DNA of 56,868 bases from Bacteroidales bacterium (GCA_023667095.1 JAMPAT010000024.1:1-56868), one strand, 5' to 3'; shown: positions 43,277 through 54,159, counted from the first letter of the stretch. The notes: generated by a model from the sequence alone, not told the origin. Program-made: numbers and translations.

Positions 43277-43457
43277 ACCGGTCTTGTTGCAGGTCCATGA
43301 AGGTGTGAAGCCATTATTGGCTGTGAGTTTGTCCGGAAAATTCAGAATATCATGACAAATAGGGTTATCTGTGTTTCGGCAATGGCTGCATTCTGTCAGG
43401 CTTAATGTCTGTCCTGGATGCCAAGCCTTATTTGCAGTGGAATCCTAAAGATATAGA
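43277..43457. other. intergenic region after the HEPN gene
   Basis: About 180 bases without a recognisable gene. A short stretch near 43300 (VHEGVK when translated) faintly resembles the LRR lipoprotein gene near 28410 but is too short to call. Confidence 0.25.
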
Positions 43458-43505
43458 AGCCAGCTAATTAACATGAATGGTGTTGTGAATTAGCTGGCTG
43501 ATTTT
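43458..43505. terminator. bidirectional hairpin terminator
   Basis: A perfect 12-bp stem AGCCAGCTAATT/AATTAGCTGGCT (43458-43469 with 43488-43499), loop of 18 bases, then GATTTTA. It sits between the convergent HEPN gene and the GH92 pseudogene and could serve both. Confidence 0.7.
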
Positions 43506-43561
43506 ATATTGTTTTCTGAAACTCCCTAATTATCGCTTTGGCTGTGCATATCAGGGCATCT

Positions 43562-45831
43562 TTATCTGCCTGTTCCCCAGGAAGTGTTCGGCTCCGGTCC
43601 CATTTCAAGGACAAGTTTTCCTCCCTTGAACAGTTCGGAGGCAGGGAGTCGGAATGATTCCAGCTTTTTGCCGTTGAGTGTCGCGCTCTGGACATGTATG
43701 TTCTTGCGTGAGGCGTTCACGGCCCTGATTGTGAAACTCTCGCCGCGACCGTAGCGTCCGCCGAGGTCAATCACGACTTCTTCGAAAGCAGGGCTTCCGA
43801 TTTCGTATGTCGGATTGACGCTGCAGCCTCCGTCCATCTGGAAGAGCCCGATTGATGTCATTATGGCCCATGCGCTCATCTGTCCCTGGTCTTCATCTCC
43901 CAAGTAAGCGTTGGCCTGTCCGCAGCCGTAGTAGCGTTAGAGTATTGAGCGGCTCCATCTCTGGGTATACCATGGAGAGCCGGCGTAGTTGAACAGATAT
44001 GCGAAATGCATTGACTGCTGGTTGCCCTATACGATAGGGTGGCTCCAGTACTGGTCGTTGGGAGCATTGTACCTGAAGGCCTCATCCTGGTTGAAGCCCC
44101 AGAGAAGCCTGTCTGTAAACCTTTTTTTGCCGATTTTCTCTACAAGTGCCGGTACGTCTTGAGGAACGAAGAATGTGAGCTGCCATGCGTTGCCTTCCAC
44201 ATAGTGATGGTTGGCTCCGCTGCGGAACGGGTCGAAGTCCGGAAACCACTGGCCGTTGCTGTCTTTCATCTGGCAGTATCCGTCCTTGCTGATGACATTC
44301 TGCCACCAGTATCCGCGCTCGTTGAATCTATTGTAAATCTCTTCGTTGCCAAGTGCCTTTGCAAGCTGGCCTACAGTCCAGTCGTCGTATGAATATTCCA
44401 TCGTGTTGGAGAAGCGACCCTTGTCATACGGGACATAGCCGTATTCCATATAGGATGCAAGGTCCCTGTTGCCGGCAAGCCTTTGAATACTTTCTGTGCC
44501 GGTGTGGTCTGCATCTTTACAGCGGCTTCAAGTGCTTTATTGGCATTGAAGTCCCTGATTCCCATCTGGTATGCGCTGACGATAAGTGGAATTTCATGTT
44601 CGGTCACCATCACCGGTACATAGTTCTGGCCGGCAGGACCTTTTGCGAGCCATCCGTTGGCATCGTACATTGCGAGCTGCGAGCCAGCCCATTTGCTGCT
44701 CCATTCAGGAGTGACAAGGTTCCAGAACTGGTTGAGGTTCCAGAATGTGTTCCAGAATGCATCGCAGCCGAGCATGACGTCCTTTGACGGGGCGGCCACT
44801 TTCCTTGTTTTTCCGTCAGTGGACACCCATTCGCCGTTGATGTCGCTCCAGATGTTGCGGCTGCACACTGAGCGGTACATGTTGTTGTAGAAACGGACTT
44901 TTTCAAGCCTGTCGGTAGTCTTGACAGTGAGTCTGCAGAAGATGTCGTTCCATGTATCGATATTGTTCTGCTTCACCTTGTCGAAAGACCATCCGAAAGG
45001 TTCCTTTACTTCTTTGGCGAGATTTTCCGAGGCGTTTTCGATGCTTACCAGAGAGATGCCTGAGCGTACCTGGACAACAGGTGTGTCAGTGGAATTGAAA
45101 CATGCGAAGAGTCCGGCTTCGCGGCAGTCGCCGTGTCTCAGACCGTTTACTTCATATTTGATGTCGTTGTCGCACCAGCTGCCGAGACTGACTATCGGCT
45201 GGTCAAACTCAAGGACGAAATGTACGGTGTAGTCCTGGTCTGCATCGTGGCTCCATATGCCCGGGGAAAATTGATGAACAGACCCTTCTATGCGTGTAGC
45301 ACTTACTTTTTTGACATCTACATTCTTGATGAAGAAATCATTTTCCGCCTGCGGATGCAGTTCTATGAGTATTCGTCCTTCTCCACGGTCGGAAGGGAAA
45401 GTGAATCTTTCGAATCCGCAGCGTGTCGTGGCTGTCACTTCCGCCTTGATTCCGTAGTCGGTGAGTTGTGCCGAGTAGTAGCCTATCCCGGCCTGCTCTG
45501 TCCTCTTGTCTATGCGTGAGCGGTAACCGTCATCAGGTTTTTGCTCGTCTCCCGGACGTACCTTGAGCGGGCCGTTCGCTGCCATGATTCCGAGTCCTCC
45601 GAGCGTCCACGCGTGGACGTGGCTGAAGCAGCCTATTGTCTCGAAAGACGGCTGATAGCCTGCCTGCCAGCCCATGTTCTGATTGTCAGGACTCATCTTC
45701 ACCATGCTGAACGGCATCCATGGTCCGGGCGCTATCATCCAGCGTGAGTGTGCCGTACCTATGCGGGTATCTACATAGCTTTTGTGGAGCGGTGTATAGA
45801 TTTTTCTGCAATTTTTGGTACACCGCTTCAC
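43562..45831 (-). pseudogene. GH92 alpha-1,2-mannosidase, broken by frameshift and stops
   Basis: The minus strand reads as a GH92 glycosidase: YVDTRIGT and PFSMVKMSPDNQN at the N-terminus, CFSHVHAWTLGG, LGCDAFWNTFWNLNQFWNLV, and the C-terminal TYEIGSPAFEEVVIDLGG. The frame breaks near 44480 (frameshift before MEYGYVPYDKG) and has in-frame stops near 44033 (after WSHPIV) and about 43938 (after RSIL). The signal peptide normally expected is absent. Intact enzymes trim alpha-mannosides from N-glycans in the periplasm. The 5' end abuts the tandem repeat array. Confidence 0.9.
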
Positions 45832-45869
45832 TAATGTATATGGATGGAGGGAAATTGTCCGTTATTCTA

Positions 45870-47765
45870 TAATGGTGAAAATGCTGAGCTTGATTTGCAA
45901 TGTGTTGTCAATCAGTTGGATGTGTCGTTGTCGCTTTGTTGCATGCTCAATGGAGGAAAACGGCTTCAAAATGGCTTTCGTTTGGCACGCCCTGCTTTTG
46001 CAACCTGTTGACAATCAATTATGTATAATTATATGTGGTTCCCAATGTCCAGAAAAACGTTCCGTTGGACACCATGCTGATTTGCAATGTATTGTCAATC
46101 AATTAGATGCAACTTTGTTGTGTGCCAAACGGCAAAAAAATAGTGCTGTTTGGCACGCCTTGCTTTTGCAACTTGTTGGTAGTCAGTTATGTATGATTCT
46201 CTGCTGTGCCCAACGCTTAAGAAAACATTCTGTTGGGAACCATGCTGATTTGCAATGCATTATCAATCAATTAGATACAATTTCATTGCGTGCCCAACGG
46301 CAAAAAAATACTGCTGTTTGGCACGCCTTGCTTTTGCAACCTGTTGGCAGTCAGTTGTGTATGATTCTCTGCTGTTCCCAATGGTCAAGAAAACATTCCG
46401 TTGGAAACCATGCTGATTTGCAATGTAATGTCAATCAATTAGATACAATTTCATTGCGTGCCCAACGGCAAAAAAATACTGCTGTTTGGCACGCCTTGCT
46501 TTTGCAACCTGTTGGCAGTCAGTTGTGTATGATTCTCTGCTGTTCCCAATGGTCAAGAAAACATTCCGTTGGAAACCATGCTGATTTGCAATGTAATGTC
46601 AATCAATTAGATACAATTTCATTGCGTGCCCAACGGCAAAAAAATACTGCTGTTTGGCACGCCTTGCTTTTGCAACCTGTTGGCAGTCAGTTGTGTATGA
46701 TTCTCTGCTGTTCCCAATGGTCAAGAAAACATTCCGTTGGAAACCATGCTGATTTGCAATGTAATGTCAATCAATTAGATACAATTTCATTGCGTGCCCA
46801 ACGGCAAAAAAATACTGCTGTTTGGCACGCCTTGTTTTTGTAATGTGTTGGTAGCTAGTTATGTATGATTATTTGCTGCGCCCAATGGTCAAGAAAACAT
46901 TCCGTTGGACACTATGTGGATTTGCAATGTATTGTCAATCAATTAGATGCAATTTTGTTGTGTGCCAAACGGCAAAAAAATACTGCTGCTTGGCACGCTT
47001 CGCTTTTGCAACCTGTTGGTAGTCAGTTATGTATGATTCTCTGCTGTGCCCAATGGTCAAGAAAATATTGCTGTTTGGCACGCCTTGCTTTTGCAACCTG
47101 TTGGCAGTCAGTTGTGTATGATTCTTTGCTGTGCCCAATGGTCAAGAAAACATTCCGTTGGACACCATGTTGATTTGCAATGCGTTATCAGTCAGTTAGA
47201 TGCAATTTTGTTGTATGCCCAACGGCAAAAAAATACTGCTGTTTGGCACGCTGTATTTTAGCAACCTATTGACAATCAATTATTTATAATTATATATAGT
47301 TCCAAATGTCCTGAAAAAGGTTACGTTGGGCACCATACTGATTTTGCAATACATTGTCAATCAATTAGATACAATTTCGTTGCGTGCCCAACGGCAAAAA
47401 AATAGTGCTGTTTGGCACGCCTTGCTTTTGCAACTTGTTGGTAGCCAGTTATGTATGATTATTTGCTGTGCCCAATGTTCAAGAAAACATTCCGTTTGGC
47501 ACCATGCTGATTTACAATGTGTTGTCAATCGGTTGGATGTGGCGTTGTCGCTTTGTTGCGTTATCAATGGCGGAAAACGGCTTCAGAATGGCTCTCGTTT
47601 GGCATGCCTTATTTTGTAATTTGTTGGAAAACAGTTGTGTATGATTCTTTGCTGTGTCCAACGGCAAAAAACGCTGCTTGACATGCTTGATTTTTTGTAA
47701 CCTGTAGATTGCGGGCTATGTATGGTTTACTATGCTCCCCAATGTATAGAAAAATGTTCCAGTCA
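45870..47765. repeat. nested tandem repeat array: 84-bp unit, 168-bp higher-order dimer
   Basis: About 22 units of 84 bases fill this stretch. Alternate units differ (types A and B), so the obvious period is 168 bases. Three 168-base copies, 46321-46488, 46489-46656 and 46657-46824, are identical; flanking copies are increasingly diverged and the ends are decayed. Each half-unit can form a hairpin: GTGCCCAATGG with CCGTTGGACAC in type A, and GCGTGCCCAACGGC with GCTGTTTGGCACGC in type B. Periods are multiples of three, so long open frames arise by chance. It lies between the GH92 pseudogene and the MATE gene. Confidence 0.92.
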
Positions 47766-47972
47766 TGCATGGCAGGGACCAATCGGAACCAGATATAACA
47801 TACACCGGATTACTTGTAATGCAGCATTTGCCTGTCAATTCTGTAAAATCTGTCTTCTCCCTGAACTTGCATATCCTGGACGGATATTGGAAAATTATGT
47901 ATATTCGCGCCCTGAAATGGGGTCAATGCATGAATTCCGGAAAGACAGGCCCTATGAAAACAGTAGTGTGTA

Positions 47973-49340
47973 ATGATACGTAAGGGTATAGTGGATATGA
48001 CGGAAGGTACCCTGTGGGACAAGATTATTGTCTACACCGTTCCTATTATCCTGACCGGTCTGCTGCAGCTTCTGTTCAATGCGGCGGACCTGATTGTAGT
48101 GGGACGTTTCTGCGGAAGCATCTCATTGGCGGCTGTCGGGGCTACCGGCTCGCTTACTTCGTTGATAGTTAATTTTTTCATCGGCCTTTCAATCGGAGCT
48201 GGTGTCGGGGTTGCACGTGGCATTGGTGCAAGGCGTGATCCACAGGTACAGGATATAGTCCACACCGCAATTCCTACAGCAATAGCAAGCGGACTGCTGC
48301 TCACTGCCATAGGTGAAGCCTTTGCTCCGGATTTCCTGGAGATGATGGGGACTCCGGAAAATGTAATCGGCCTTTCCACCTCATATATGCGTTTCTTCTT
48401 CTCCGGAATGACATTCATGATGGTCTTCAATTTCGGTGCATCCATACTGAGGGCAGTGGGGGACACTTCAAGCCCGCTTATGTATCTGAGCATCGCCGGA
48501 GTGTTCAATGTGCTCCTTAACCTGATATTTGTCACCCGGTTTGACATGGGGGTGAACGGTGTAGGGCTTGCAACAGCATTGTCACAGGCTGTTGCTGCAG
48601 GGCTTGTACTCAGGGAACTTACCCAGAGGAGAGATGCCTGCCGCCTTGTCCTGTCAAGGATGAAATTCCACAGGGAGGCACTCGGACAGATATTCAGCAT
48701 AGGCCTTCCCGCCGGAATCCAGAGCTCGCTGTTTGCCATATCCAATGTCGTGATACAGTCTTCTGTAAATTCTTTCGGCTATATCGCCATGACCGGAAAT
48801 GCAGCCGCCGCCAATATCGAGAGTTTCGAATACGTCTGCATGAATTCCTTCCAGCAGACTTCCATGAATTTTGTGGGCCAGAATGCAGGTGCAGGCAAAT
48901 TCCGCAGGGTCAGGTCAATAAACCGGCTCTGCCTGCTGTATGTGACCATTGTAGGTGCTGTGATGAGCGGACTTATATATTATTTCGGCCGTACTCTCCT
49001 CGGGATATATATAACGGATTCTGCGGAGGCTGTCGGGGCTGGGATAATAAGGATGTCGTTCATCTGCCTGCCATATTTCCTTTGCGGTATCATGGACACT
49101 ACGACCGGTTCCCTGCGTGGTCTTGGATATTCTACATTGCCTATGGTCACTGCGATACTCGGTGTTGTCATAATGAGGATCGGATGGATTATGACGGTTT
49201 TCCGTATTCCTGAATTCCATACGCTGTCAGGGCTTTATGTCTCATATCCTATTTCATGGATTGTCACATTTGCGGCCCAGGCGATACTGTTTGCAGTTGT
49301 GCTGAGAAAACAGGCCGGAAAAGGGTCTGTTGCTGTATAA
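47973..49340 (+). CDS. MATE family multidrug/metabolite exporter
   Basis: A 455-residue inner-membrane protein with twelve predicted TM segments in two homologous halves. It starts with GTLWDKIIVYTVPIILTGLLQLLFNAADLIVVGRF, shown here only by its position at residues 11-45, the family signature. It exports cationic compounds or metabolites in exchange for Na+ or H+. The substrate cannot be predicted. It sits alone downstream of the repeat array, about 200 bases after the last recognisable unit. The ATG at 47973 gives a normal N-terminus. Confidence 0.9.
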   Translation: MIRKGIVDMTEGTLWDKIIVYTVPIILTGLLQLLFNAADLIVVGRFCGSISLAAVGATGSLTSLIVNFFIGLSIGAGVGVARGIGARRDPQVQDIVHTAIPTAIASGLLLTAIGEAFAPDFLEMMGTPENVIGLSTSYMRFFFSGMTFMMVFNFGASILRAVGDTSSPLMYLSIAGVFNVLLNLIFVTRFDMGVNGVGLATALSQAVAAGLVLRELTQRRDACRLVLSRMKFHREALGQIFSIGLPAGIQSSLFAISNVVIQSSVNSFGYIAMTGNAAAANIESFEYVCMNSFQQTSMNFVGQNAGAGKFRRVRSINRLCLLYVTIVGAVMSGLIYYFGRTLLGIYITDSAEAVGAGIIRMSFICLPYFLCGIMDTTTGSLRGLGYSTLPMVTAILGVVIMRIGWIMTVFRIPEFHTLSGLYVSYPISWIVTFAAQAILFAVVLRKQAGKGSVAV

Positions 49341-49380
49341 CCGGATTTCTGTGCCCACAGCATATCTGTGCCAAGGATGT

Positions 49381-49411
49381 TGTATGGCAAAATAAATAAG
49401 GCTATCTTTGT
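49381..49411 (+). promoter_or_regulatory. promoter of the beta-barrel protein gene
   Basis: TATCTTTG (49404-49411) with TTG at 49381-49383, 20 bases apart, is a good match to the Bacteroidota -33/-7 promoter. The start codon lies 40 bases downstream. Confidence 0.6.
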
Positions 49412-49450
49412 GGCCTTGCAAAATGTTCAATCGACTTTATAGAGCCGTAG

Positions 49451-50104
49451 ATGAGAATAAGATTACTTTTAGCCGCTCTGCTATGCAGCTGCTTTACTGC
49501 ATTTGCCGGTGCAGAGGAAAATGTTGACAACGGGAAGAAGAAAAGTGCATTGGCATACAGGGGCTTTATCGGCGGGATGATGATCCATTCCGGATATGTA
49601 TTCAGCAAAAATGCCACTTTCATGATGCCTCAGACGGGCGAAAGCCATACTGTCAAGGCCAGCGGTGCCCCGGCAGGGATTGGAGGTGCAATCAAGCTTA
49701 TGTTCGGAAAGCATCTGCGCGTAGGTGGAGAGGGGTATGTCTCAAGCCTGACATACGGTGAATACAGGAGCCATGCAAGCATGGGGTGGGGAGGAGTCCT
49801 GGCGGAGGCAGCATGGAGGGCAGGGAAATGGAACCTGTTTGCAGGTGGTCTGCTTGGTGGAGGAAGTGTCAGGAATGTCACTCTGCTTGCTTCCGCAGGA
49901 AATGATTTTGAAGCGGACAATGTTTCATACCGCAAATATGGATTCCTGGCGGTGGCTCCGTATATAGGTACAGAATACGCAGTCAGCAGGAGAATCAACC
50001 TGGTCTTTAAGATTGACTATGTAATCAACGTCAGCAATCCCCAGGATGACTTCATCACAGGTCCGAGAGTATTTCTAGGCTTCATGTTCGGCCATTCGCA
50101 TTGA
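49451..50104 (+). CDS. predicted outer-membrane beta-barrel protein, 217 aa
   Basis: Signal peptide MRIRLLLAALLCSCFTAFAGA, then an alternating glycine/aromatic pattern typical of 8-stranded barrels (GFIGGMMIHSGYVF, RVGGEGYVSSLTYGEY, KWNLFAGGLLGGGSV) and a last strand ending RVFLGFMFGHSH. The family is unknown. Own promoter, no partner gene. Expected location is the outer membrane. Confidence 0.75.
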   Translation: MRIRLLLAALLCSCFTAFAGAEENVDNGKKKSALAYRGFIGGMMIHSGYVFSKNATFMMPQTGESHTVKASGAPAGIGGAIKLMFGKHLRVGGEGYVSSLTYGEYRSHASMGWGGVLAEAAWRAGKWNLFAGGLLGGGSVRNVTLLASAGNDFEADNVSYRKYGFLAVAPYIGTEYAVSRRINLVFKIDYVINVSNPQDDFITGPRVFLGFMFGHSH

Positions 50105-50408
50105 CTTGCAAGGCACATCCTAAGAAGCTATTTTGAAATCATCCAAAAATTCTTTTATGTTGTCGTTCCTGTCTTTTTTTCAGTCATATAGCCCGCGCTA
50201 TCCTTTTAAAAAAGGACAGTTCGGCAATCACGACAATATTCCATAAAATTTATAATGAATAAAACAGCTTCTAAATAAATTCAAAAAACAGGACAACTTC
50301 GTGTAAAAACAGCTATTTTTGCCGACTGCAATGTCCTGTGGATGTCCGGAGTCAATGTCCGGCCGCAGACGTGCCTGCAGAACATATACATTAGAAAAAT
50401 TTCATGCT
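50105..50408 (+). other. intergenic/leader region before the ammonia-lyase gene
   Basis: A small hairpin, TCCTTTT-AAAAAAGGA, near 50200 may end the beta-barrel transcript. TATTTTTG at 50314-50321 matches the -7 element. The leader contains short direct repeats (TGTCC, GTCCGG) near 50333-50365. No gene is seen. Confidence 0.4.
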
Positions 50409-51929
50409 ATGAAAATAGGAAATACAGTTGATTTGCCGATCCTTGAACGGATAATTTTCGGCAATGAACAGGTTGAGGTCTCTGAAGAGGCCATCAGGGA
50501 AGTGAAGAGAAGCTTTGAATTTCTGGAAGACTTCTCAAAGAACAAGATCATATATGGAATCAACACAGGCTTCGGGCCGATGGCACAGTACCGCGTTGAC
50601 GATGAATTCCTTGTAAATCTCCAGTATAATATTATAAGGAGCCATTCTACCGGTGCAGGAGAGCCTTTGAAGGATATCTATGTGCGTGCTGCCATGGTGG
50701 CGCGTTTCATGACTTTCCTCCAGGGAAAGTCCGGAGTGCATGTGGAGCTGGTTGAGACCCTTCTGAAATTCATCAACAACGGTGTCTATCCATATATACC
50801 TGAGCATGGAAGTGTAGGGGCCAGCGGTGACCTTGTACAGCTTGCACATATCGCTCTTGCGCTTATAGGTGAAGGAGAGGTCTTCCATGAGGGTGTGCTT
50901 CAGCCGGCAGGACCTGTCCTGGACAGGCTCGGTATCAGTCCGCTCCAGATACATATCCGTGAAGGGCTGTCAGTGACAAACGGTACTTCCGTGATGACCG
51001 GAATAGGTATTGTCAACCTGATTTATTCGCAGAGGCTGATGGATATGGCGATAAAGGCATCGGTAATGGTCAACGAGATTTTCTCCTCCTACGATGATTT
51101 CATGGCGGTTCCTATCAATGAAGCGAAACGCCACCCTGGGCAGAGGGCTGTCGCTGCGCGGATGAGGGAGATTGTCAAAGGAAGCCGTTGCGTCCTGAAG
51201 AGGGAGGATGAACTCTATGACCACAAGCATACCGAGGTGAAGTTCGGGCACAAGGTTCAGCCGTATTATTCCCTCCGCTGCGTTCCGCAGGTTTTTGGCC
51301 CTGTGTATGACGAGATTATGAATGCACAGAAGGTTCTCCTTGATGAGATTAACTCTTCGTGTGACAACCCTATGGTCGACCCGGAGACTGGGAACGTCTA
51401 CCACGGCGGCAACTTCCACGGAGACTATGTCTCGTTTGAAATGGACAAGCTGAAAATAGCAGTCACAAAGATGACTATGCTTTGTGAGAGACAGCTGAAC
51501 TATCTTTTCCATGACAAGATTAACGAGACATTGCCACCTTTCGTCAATATGGGAGTGCTTGGGCTGAACTACGGCCTGCAGGCTTCACAGTTTACAGCCA
51601 CCTCTACAACAGCCGAATGCCAGACCCTGTCCAATCCTATGTATGTACACAGCATCCCTAACAACAATGACAACCAAGATATTGTGAGCATGGGCACGAA
51701 CTCGGCACTGATAGCTGCAAAGGTCATTGAGAACTCTTTCCAGGTGATGTCCGTGCTCTATATGGGACTGGTGCAGGCCATTGATATACTCGGGATTGCT
51801 GACAGGCTTGCTCCGGCAACGGCTGGAATATACCATGAAATAAGGGACTTTTTCCCTGCCTTTACCGAGGATACTCCTAAATATCAGGATATAGCAGCCA
51901 TGACAAGGTGGCTTAAGGAAAAACGTTAG
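50409..51929 (+). CDS. histidine/aromatic amino acid ammonia-lyase (HAL/PAL family)
   Basis: A 506-residue cytoplasmic lyase that removes ammonia from an amino acid using the MIO cofactor. MIO forms from Ala138-Ser139-Gly140 (GSVGASGDLVQL), and catalytic Tyr49 is in IIYGINTGFG. The substrate-selectivity pair is Ser78-His79 (IIRSHSTG), as in histidine ammonia-lyases, whereas tyrosine lyases have His-Leu there. That favours histidine to urocanate, but no other hut gene is nearby, so hutH is not assigned. The ATG at 50409 gives the family N-terminus. Only 37 bases separate it from the alpha-galactosidase gene. Confidence 0.88.
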   Translation: MKIGNTVDLPILERIIFGNEQVEVSEEAIREVKRSFEFLEDFSKNKIIYGINTGFGPMAQYRVDDEFLVNLQYNIIRSHSTGAGEPLKDIYVRAAMVARFMTFLQGKSGVHVELVETLLKFINNGVYPYIPEHGSVGASGDLVQLAHIALALIGEGEVFHEGVLQPAGPVLDRLGISPLQIHIREGLSVTNGTSVMTGIGIVNLIYSQRLMDMAIKASVMVNEIFSSYDDFMAVPINEAKRHPGQRAVAARMREIVKGSRCVLKREDELYDHKHTEVKFGHKVQPYYSLRCVPQVFGPVYDEIMNAQKVLLDEINSSCDNPMVDPETGNVYHGGNFHGDYVSFEMDKLKIAVTKMTMLCERQLNYLFHDKINETLPPFVNMGVLGLNYGLQASQFTATSTTAECQTLSNPMYVHSIPNNNDNQDIVSMGTNSALIAAKVIENSFQVMSVLYMGLVQAIDILGIADRLAPATAGIYHEIRDFFPAFTEDTPKYQDIAAMTRWLKEKR

Positions 51930-51966
51930 GATAAAAGCATTTTGCTGATAACCAATATAAAACGAT

Positions 51967-54159
51967 ATGAATATAATTAAACTAACCGGTACTTTTGTAC
52001 TGTGCGTCATGTTTTCGGCGTTGGCCTATGCACAGAGCACAATGATTTCCGTGGAGACAGACAATGTATCCATGGTAATGGGGACAGACAAGGCTGGAGA
52101 ACTGCTTTTCCATCATTTCGGAGGCCGGATTGCAGATGTTTCACAGTTCAATGGCTACAGAAGCTACAGACGTTCCGACTATGGCACTGACCCGCTTGCC
52201 TATCCTGCTGCCGGAGGGCGTTATTTCAATGAACCTGCGCTTCTTGCCGAATACGGGAACGGCTATCTCAACACAGAGCTGAAATATGTATCCCATAAGG
52301 CTGTAGCAGTTGATGACAATGTCACAAGGACGGAGATTACCCTTGAGGACAAGCTGACTTCGCTCCGTGTACTGCTTGTCTATACAGCATATTCGAAGGA
52401 GGACGTGATCACATGCCATACAGAGATCACGAATGGAGGCAAGAAGCCTGTGATGCTGAAGAACTATTACTCCAGTGCGCTTCCTGTGACAGCTGACAGT
52501 TACCTCCTGACACATTTCTATGGCTCCTGGGCAAGGGAGATGCAGGTGGATATGGAGCCTCTTTCGCATGGCATCAAGACCATCGAATCAAAAAAGGGTG
52601 TGCGGACAACGCACACAGAGAACCCTTCATTCATGCTGAGCCTAAATACAGGGGAATTCAATGAGAACTACGGTGAGGTGATTGCCGGTGCACTTGCCTG
52701 GAGCGGCAATTTCAGGCTTAGCTTCCAGATGGACGAGACTGACCGTGTCAATATACTTGCAGGTATAAATCCGTACGCATCTGAATACAGACTTGAAAAA
52801 GGGAAGACTTTCGTTACTCCAGAGATGATCTATACCTACAGCTTTGCCGGGGCAGGGCAGGCGAGCCGTAACCTTCATGACTGGGCAAGGAACTATGGTT
52901 GCTATGATTCTTCTGTAATGTGCCCGACATTGCTTAACAGCTGGGAAGGAGCATATTTCAACTTCAATACGAAGACATTGACTGATATGATAGATGATGT
53001 CAAGGATATGGGCCTGGAGATGTTCGTGCTTGATGACGGCTGGTTCGGCAACAGTTATCCGCGCGACAATGACAAGCAGGGGCTTGGTGACTGGGAGACA
53101 AATGTGAAGAAACTTCCGGAAGGGATTGACTATCTTGTGAAATATGCTCATGAAAGGGATGTGAAGTTCGGTATATGGATTGAGCCGGAGATGGTCAACC
53201 CTAAGAGCGACCTTGCCTTGAAGCATCCTGACTGGATTGTGAAGTCAGAGGGAAGGGAAGTGCCTACTACAAGGTCACAGTGGCTTCTTGACCTTTCCAA
53301 TCCTGCAGTGCAGGACTTTGTATTCGGGGTCTTTGACAGGACAATGCAGATGGCCCCTGAAATCGACTACATTAAATGGGATGCAAACAGGCATGTTGAG
53401 AGTTTCGGTTCAGAGCATCTTGACAGGCAGAGCCATTTCTTTGTGGAATATGTGCAGGGATTCTACAATGTACTAAAGAGAATCAGGGAGAAATATCCTG
53501 AGGTGATTGTGCAGGCGTGTGCTTCCGGTGGAGGACGCGTAGAGTACGGTGCCCTCAATTATTTCAATGAGGTGTGGACCAGCGACAACACCGAGGCTGT
53601 GTCAAGGGTATTCATACAGTACGGTACAAACATGATATATCCAGCCTGTGTGACCGGCTCGCATGTCTCGGCTGTCCCTAACCACCAGACCGGCAACATC
53701 ACTCCGATCAAGTTCAGGTTCGACATCGCTTCTGCCGGCCGTCTCGGAATGGAATTGCAGCCGAAGGACATGACAGCGGAGGAGAAGGAGTTCGCAAAGA
53801 TGGCAATTGCATCATACAAGGAGTACCGCGACCTGGTGTTCTATGGTGACCTGTACAGAATCCACTCTCCATACGGAAAGGGTGACCACTATGCCCTGAT
53901 GTATGTCTCCAAGGACAAGAAACGTGCTGTGGTCTTTGCATATTGCCTCAAATACCAGTCCCGCACCCTTCTCCCTCAGTTCAGGCTCTATGGACTTGAC
54001 CCGGACATGAAATATTCTCTCAAGGAACTGAATGTCAAGAAGTCCAGGTTCTGGGGCTCCGGAAAGTCATTCGAAGGCAGCTACCTGATTAACAAGGGAA
54101 TCAATCCGCAGCTCGTAAAGCTCTACGACAGCTCGGTATTCTACCTTGAAGCTGAGTAA
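51967..54159 (+). CDS. GH36 alpha-galactosidase, secreted
   Basis: A 730-residue glycoside hydrolase family 36 enzyme with signal peptide (MNIIKLTGTFVLCVMFSALA). The N-terminal beta domain (25-300) precedes the TIM barrel with FVLDDGWFG, IWIEPEMVNP, nucleophile Asp in IKWDANRH (about 470) and acid/base Asp in WTSDNTEA (about 540). It releases terminal alpha-galactose from raffinose-type sugars or galactomannan in the periplasm. No SusC/D pair is nearby. A strong terminator follows. Confidence 0.93.
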   Translation: MNIIKLTGTFVLCVMFSALAYAQSTMISVETDNVSMVMGTDKAGELLFHHFGGRIADVSQFNGYRSYRRSDYGTDPLAYPAAGGRYFNEPALLAEYGNGYLNTELKYVSHKAVAVDDNVTRTEITLEDKLTSLRVLLVYTAYSKEDVITCHTEITNGGKKPVMLKNYYSSALPVTADSYLLTHFYGSWAREMQVDMEPLSHGIKTIESKKGVRTTHTENPSFMLSLNTGEFNENYGEVIAGALAWSGNFRLSFQMDETDRVNILAGINPYASEYRLEKGKTFVTPEMIYTYSFAGAGQASRNLHDWARNYGCYDSSVMCPTLLNSWEGAYFNFNTKTLTDMIDDVKDMGLEMFVLDDGWFGNSYPRDNDKQGLGDWETNVKKLPEGIDYLVKYAHERDVKFGIWIEPEMVNPKSDLALKHPDWIVKSEGREVPTTRSQWLLDLSNPAVQDFVFGVFDRTMQMAPEIDYIKWDANRHVESFGSEHLDRQSHFFVEYVQGFYNVLKRIREKYPEVIVQACASGGGRVEYGALNYFNEVWTSDNTEAVSRVFIQYGTNMIYPACVTGSHVSAVPNHQTGNITPIKFRFDIASAGRLGMELQPKDMTAEEKEFAKMAIASYKEYRDLVFYGDLYRIHSPYGKGDHYALMYVSKDKKRAVVFAYCLKYQSRTLLPQFRLYGLDPDMKYSLKELNVKKSRFWGSGKSFEGSYLINKGINPQLVKLYDSSVFYLEAE

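Noticed and set aside
43296..43330. Possible scrap of the LRR lipoprotein gene (VHEGVK)
   Set aside because: The similarity covers only a dozen codons and cannot be told from chance.
45815..46843. 342-codon open frame rich in Cys and Gln through the repeat array
   Set aside because: It is open because the repeat period is a multiple of three. It has no start signals, breaks in diverged units and matches no repeat-protein family; the DNA-level hairpins explain the pattern better.
45870..47765. CRISPR array
   Set aside because: No unique spacers: the whole 84/168-bp unit repeats, copies are identical in the centre, and no cas genes are near.
50319..50408. Upstream extension of the ammonia-lyase reading frame
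   Set aside because: It would run through the -7 element region and adds residues not seen in the family; ATG at 50409 is preferred.
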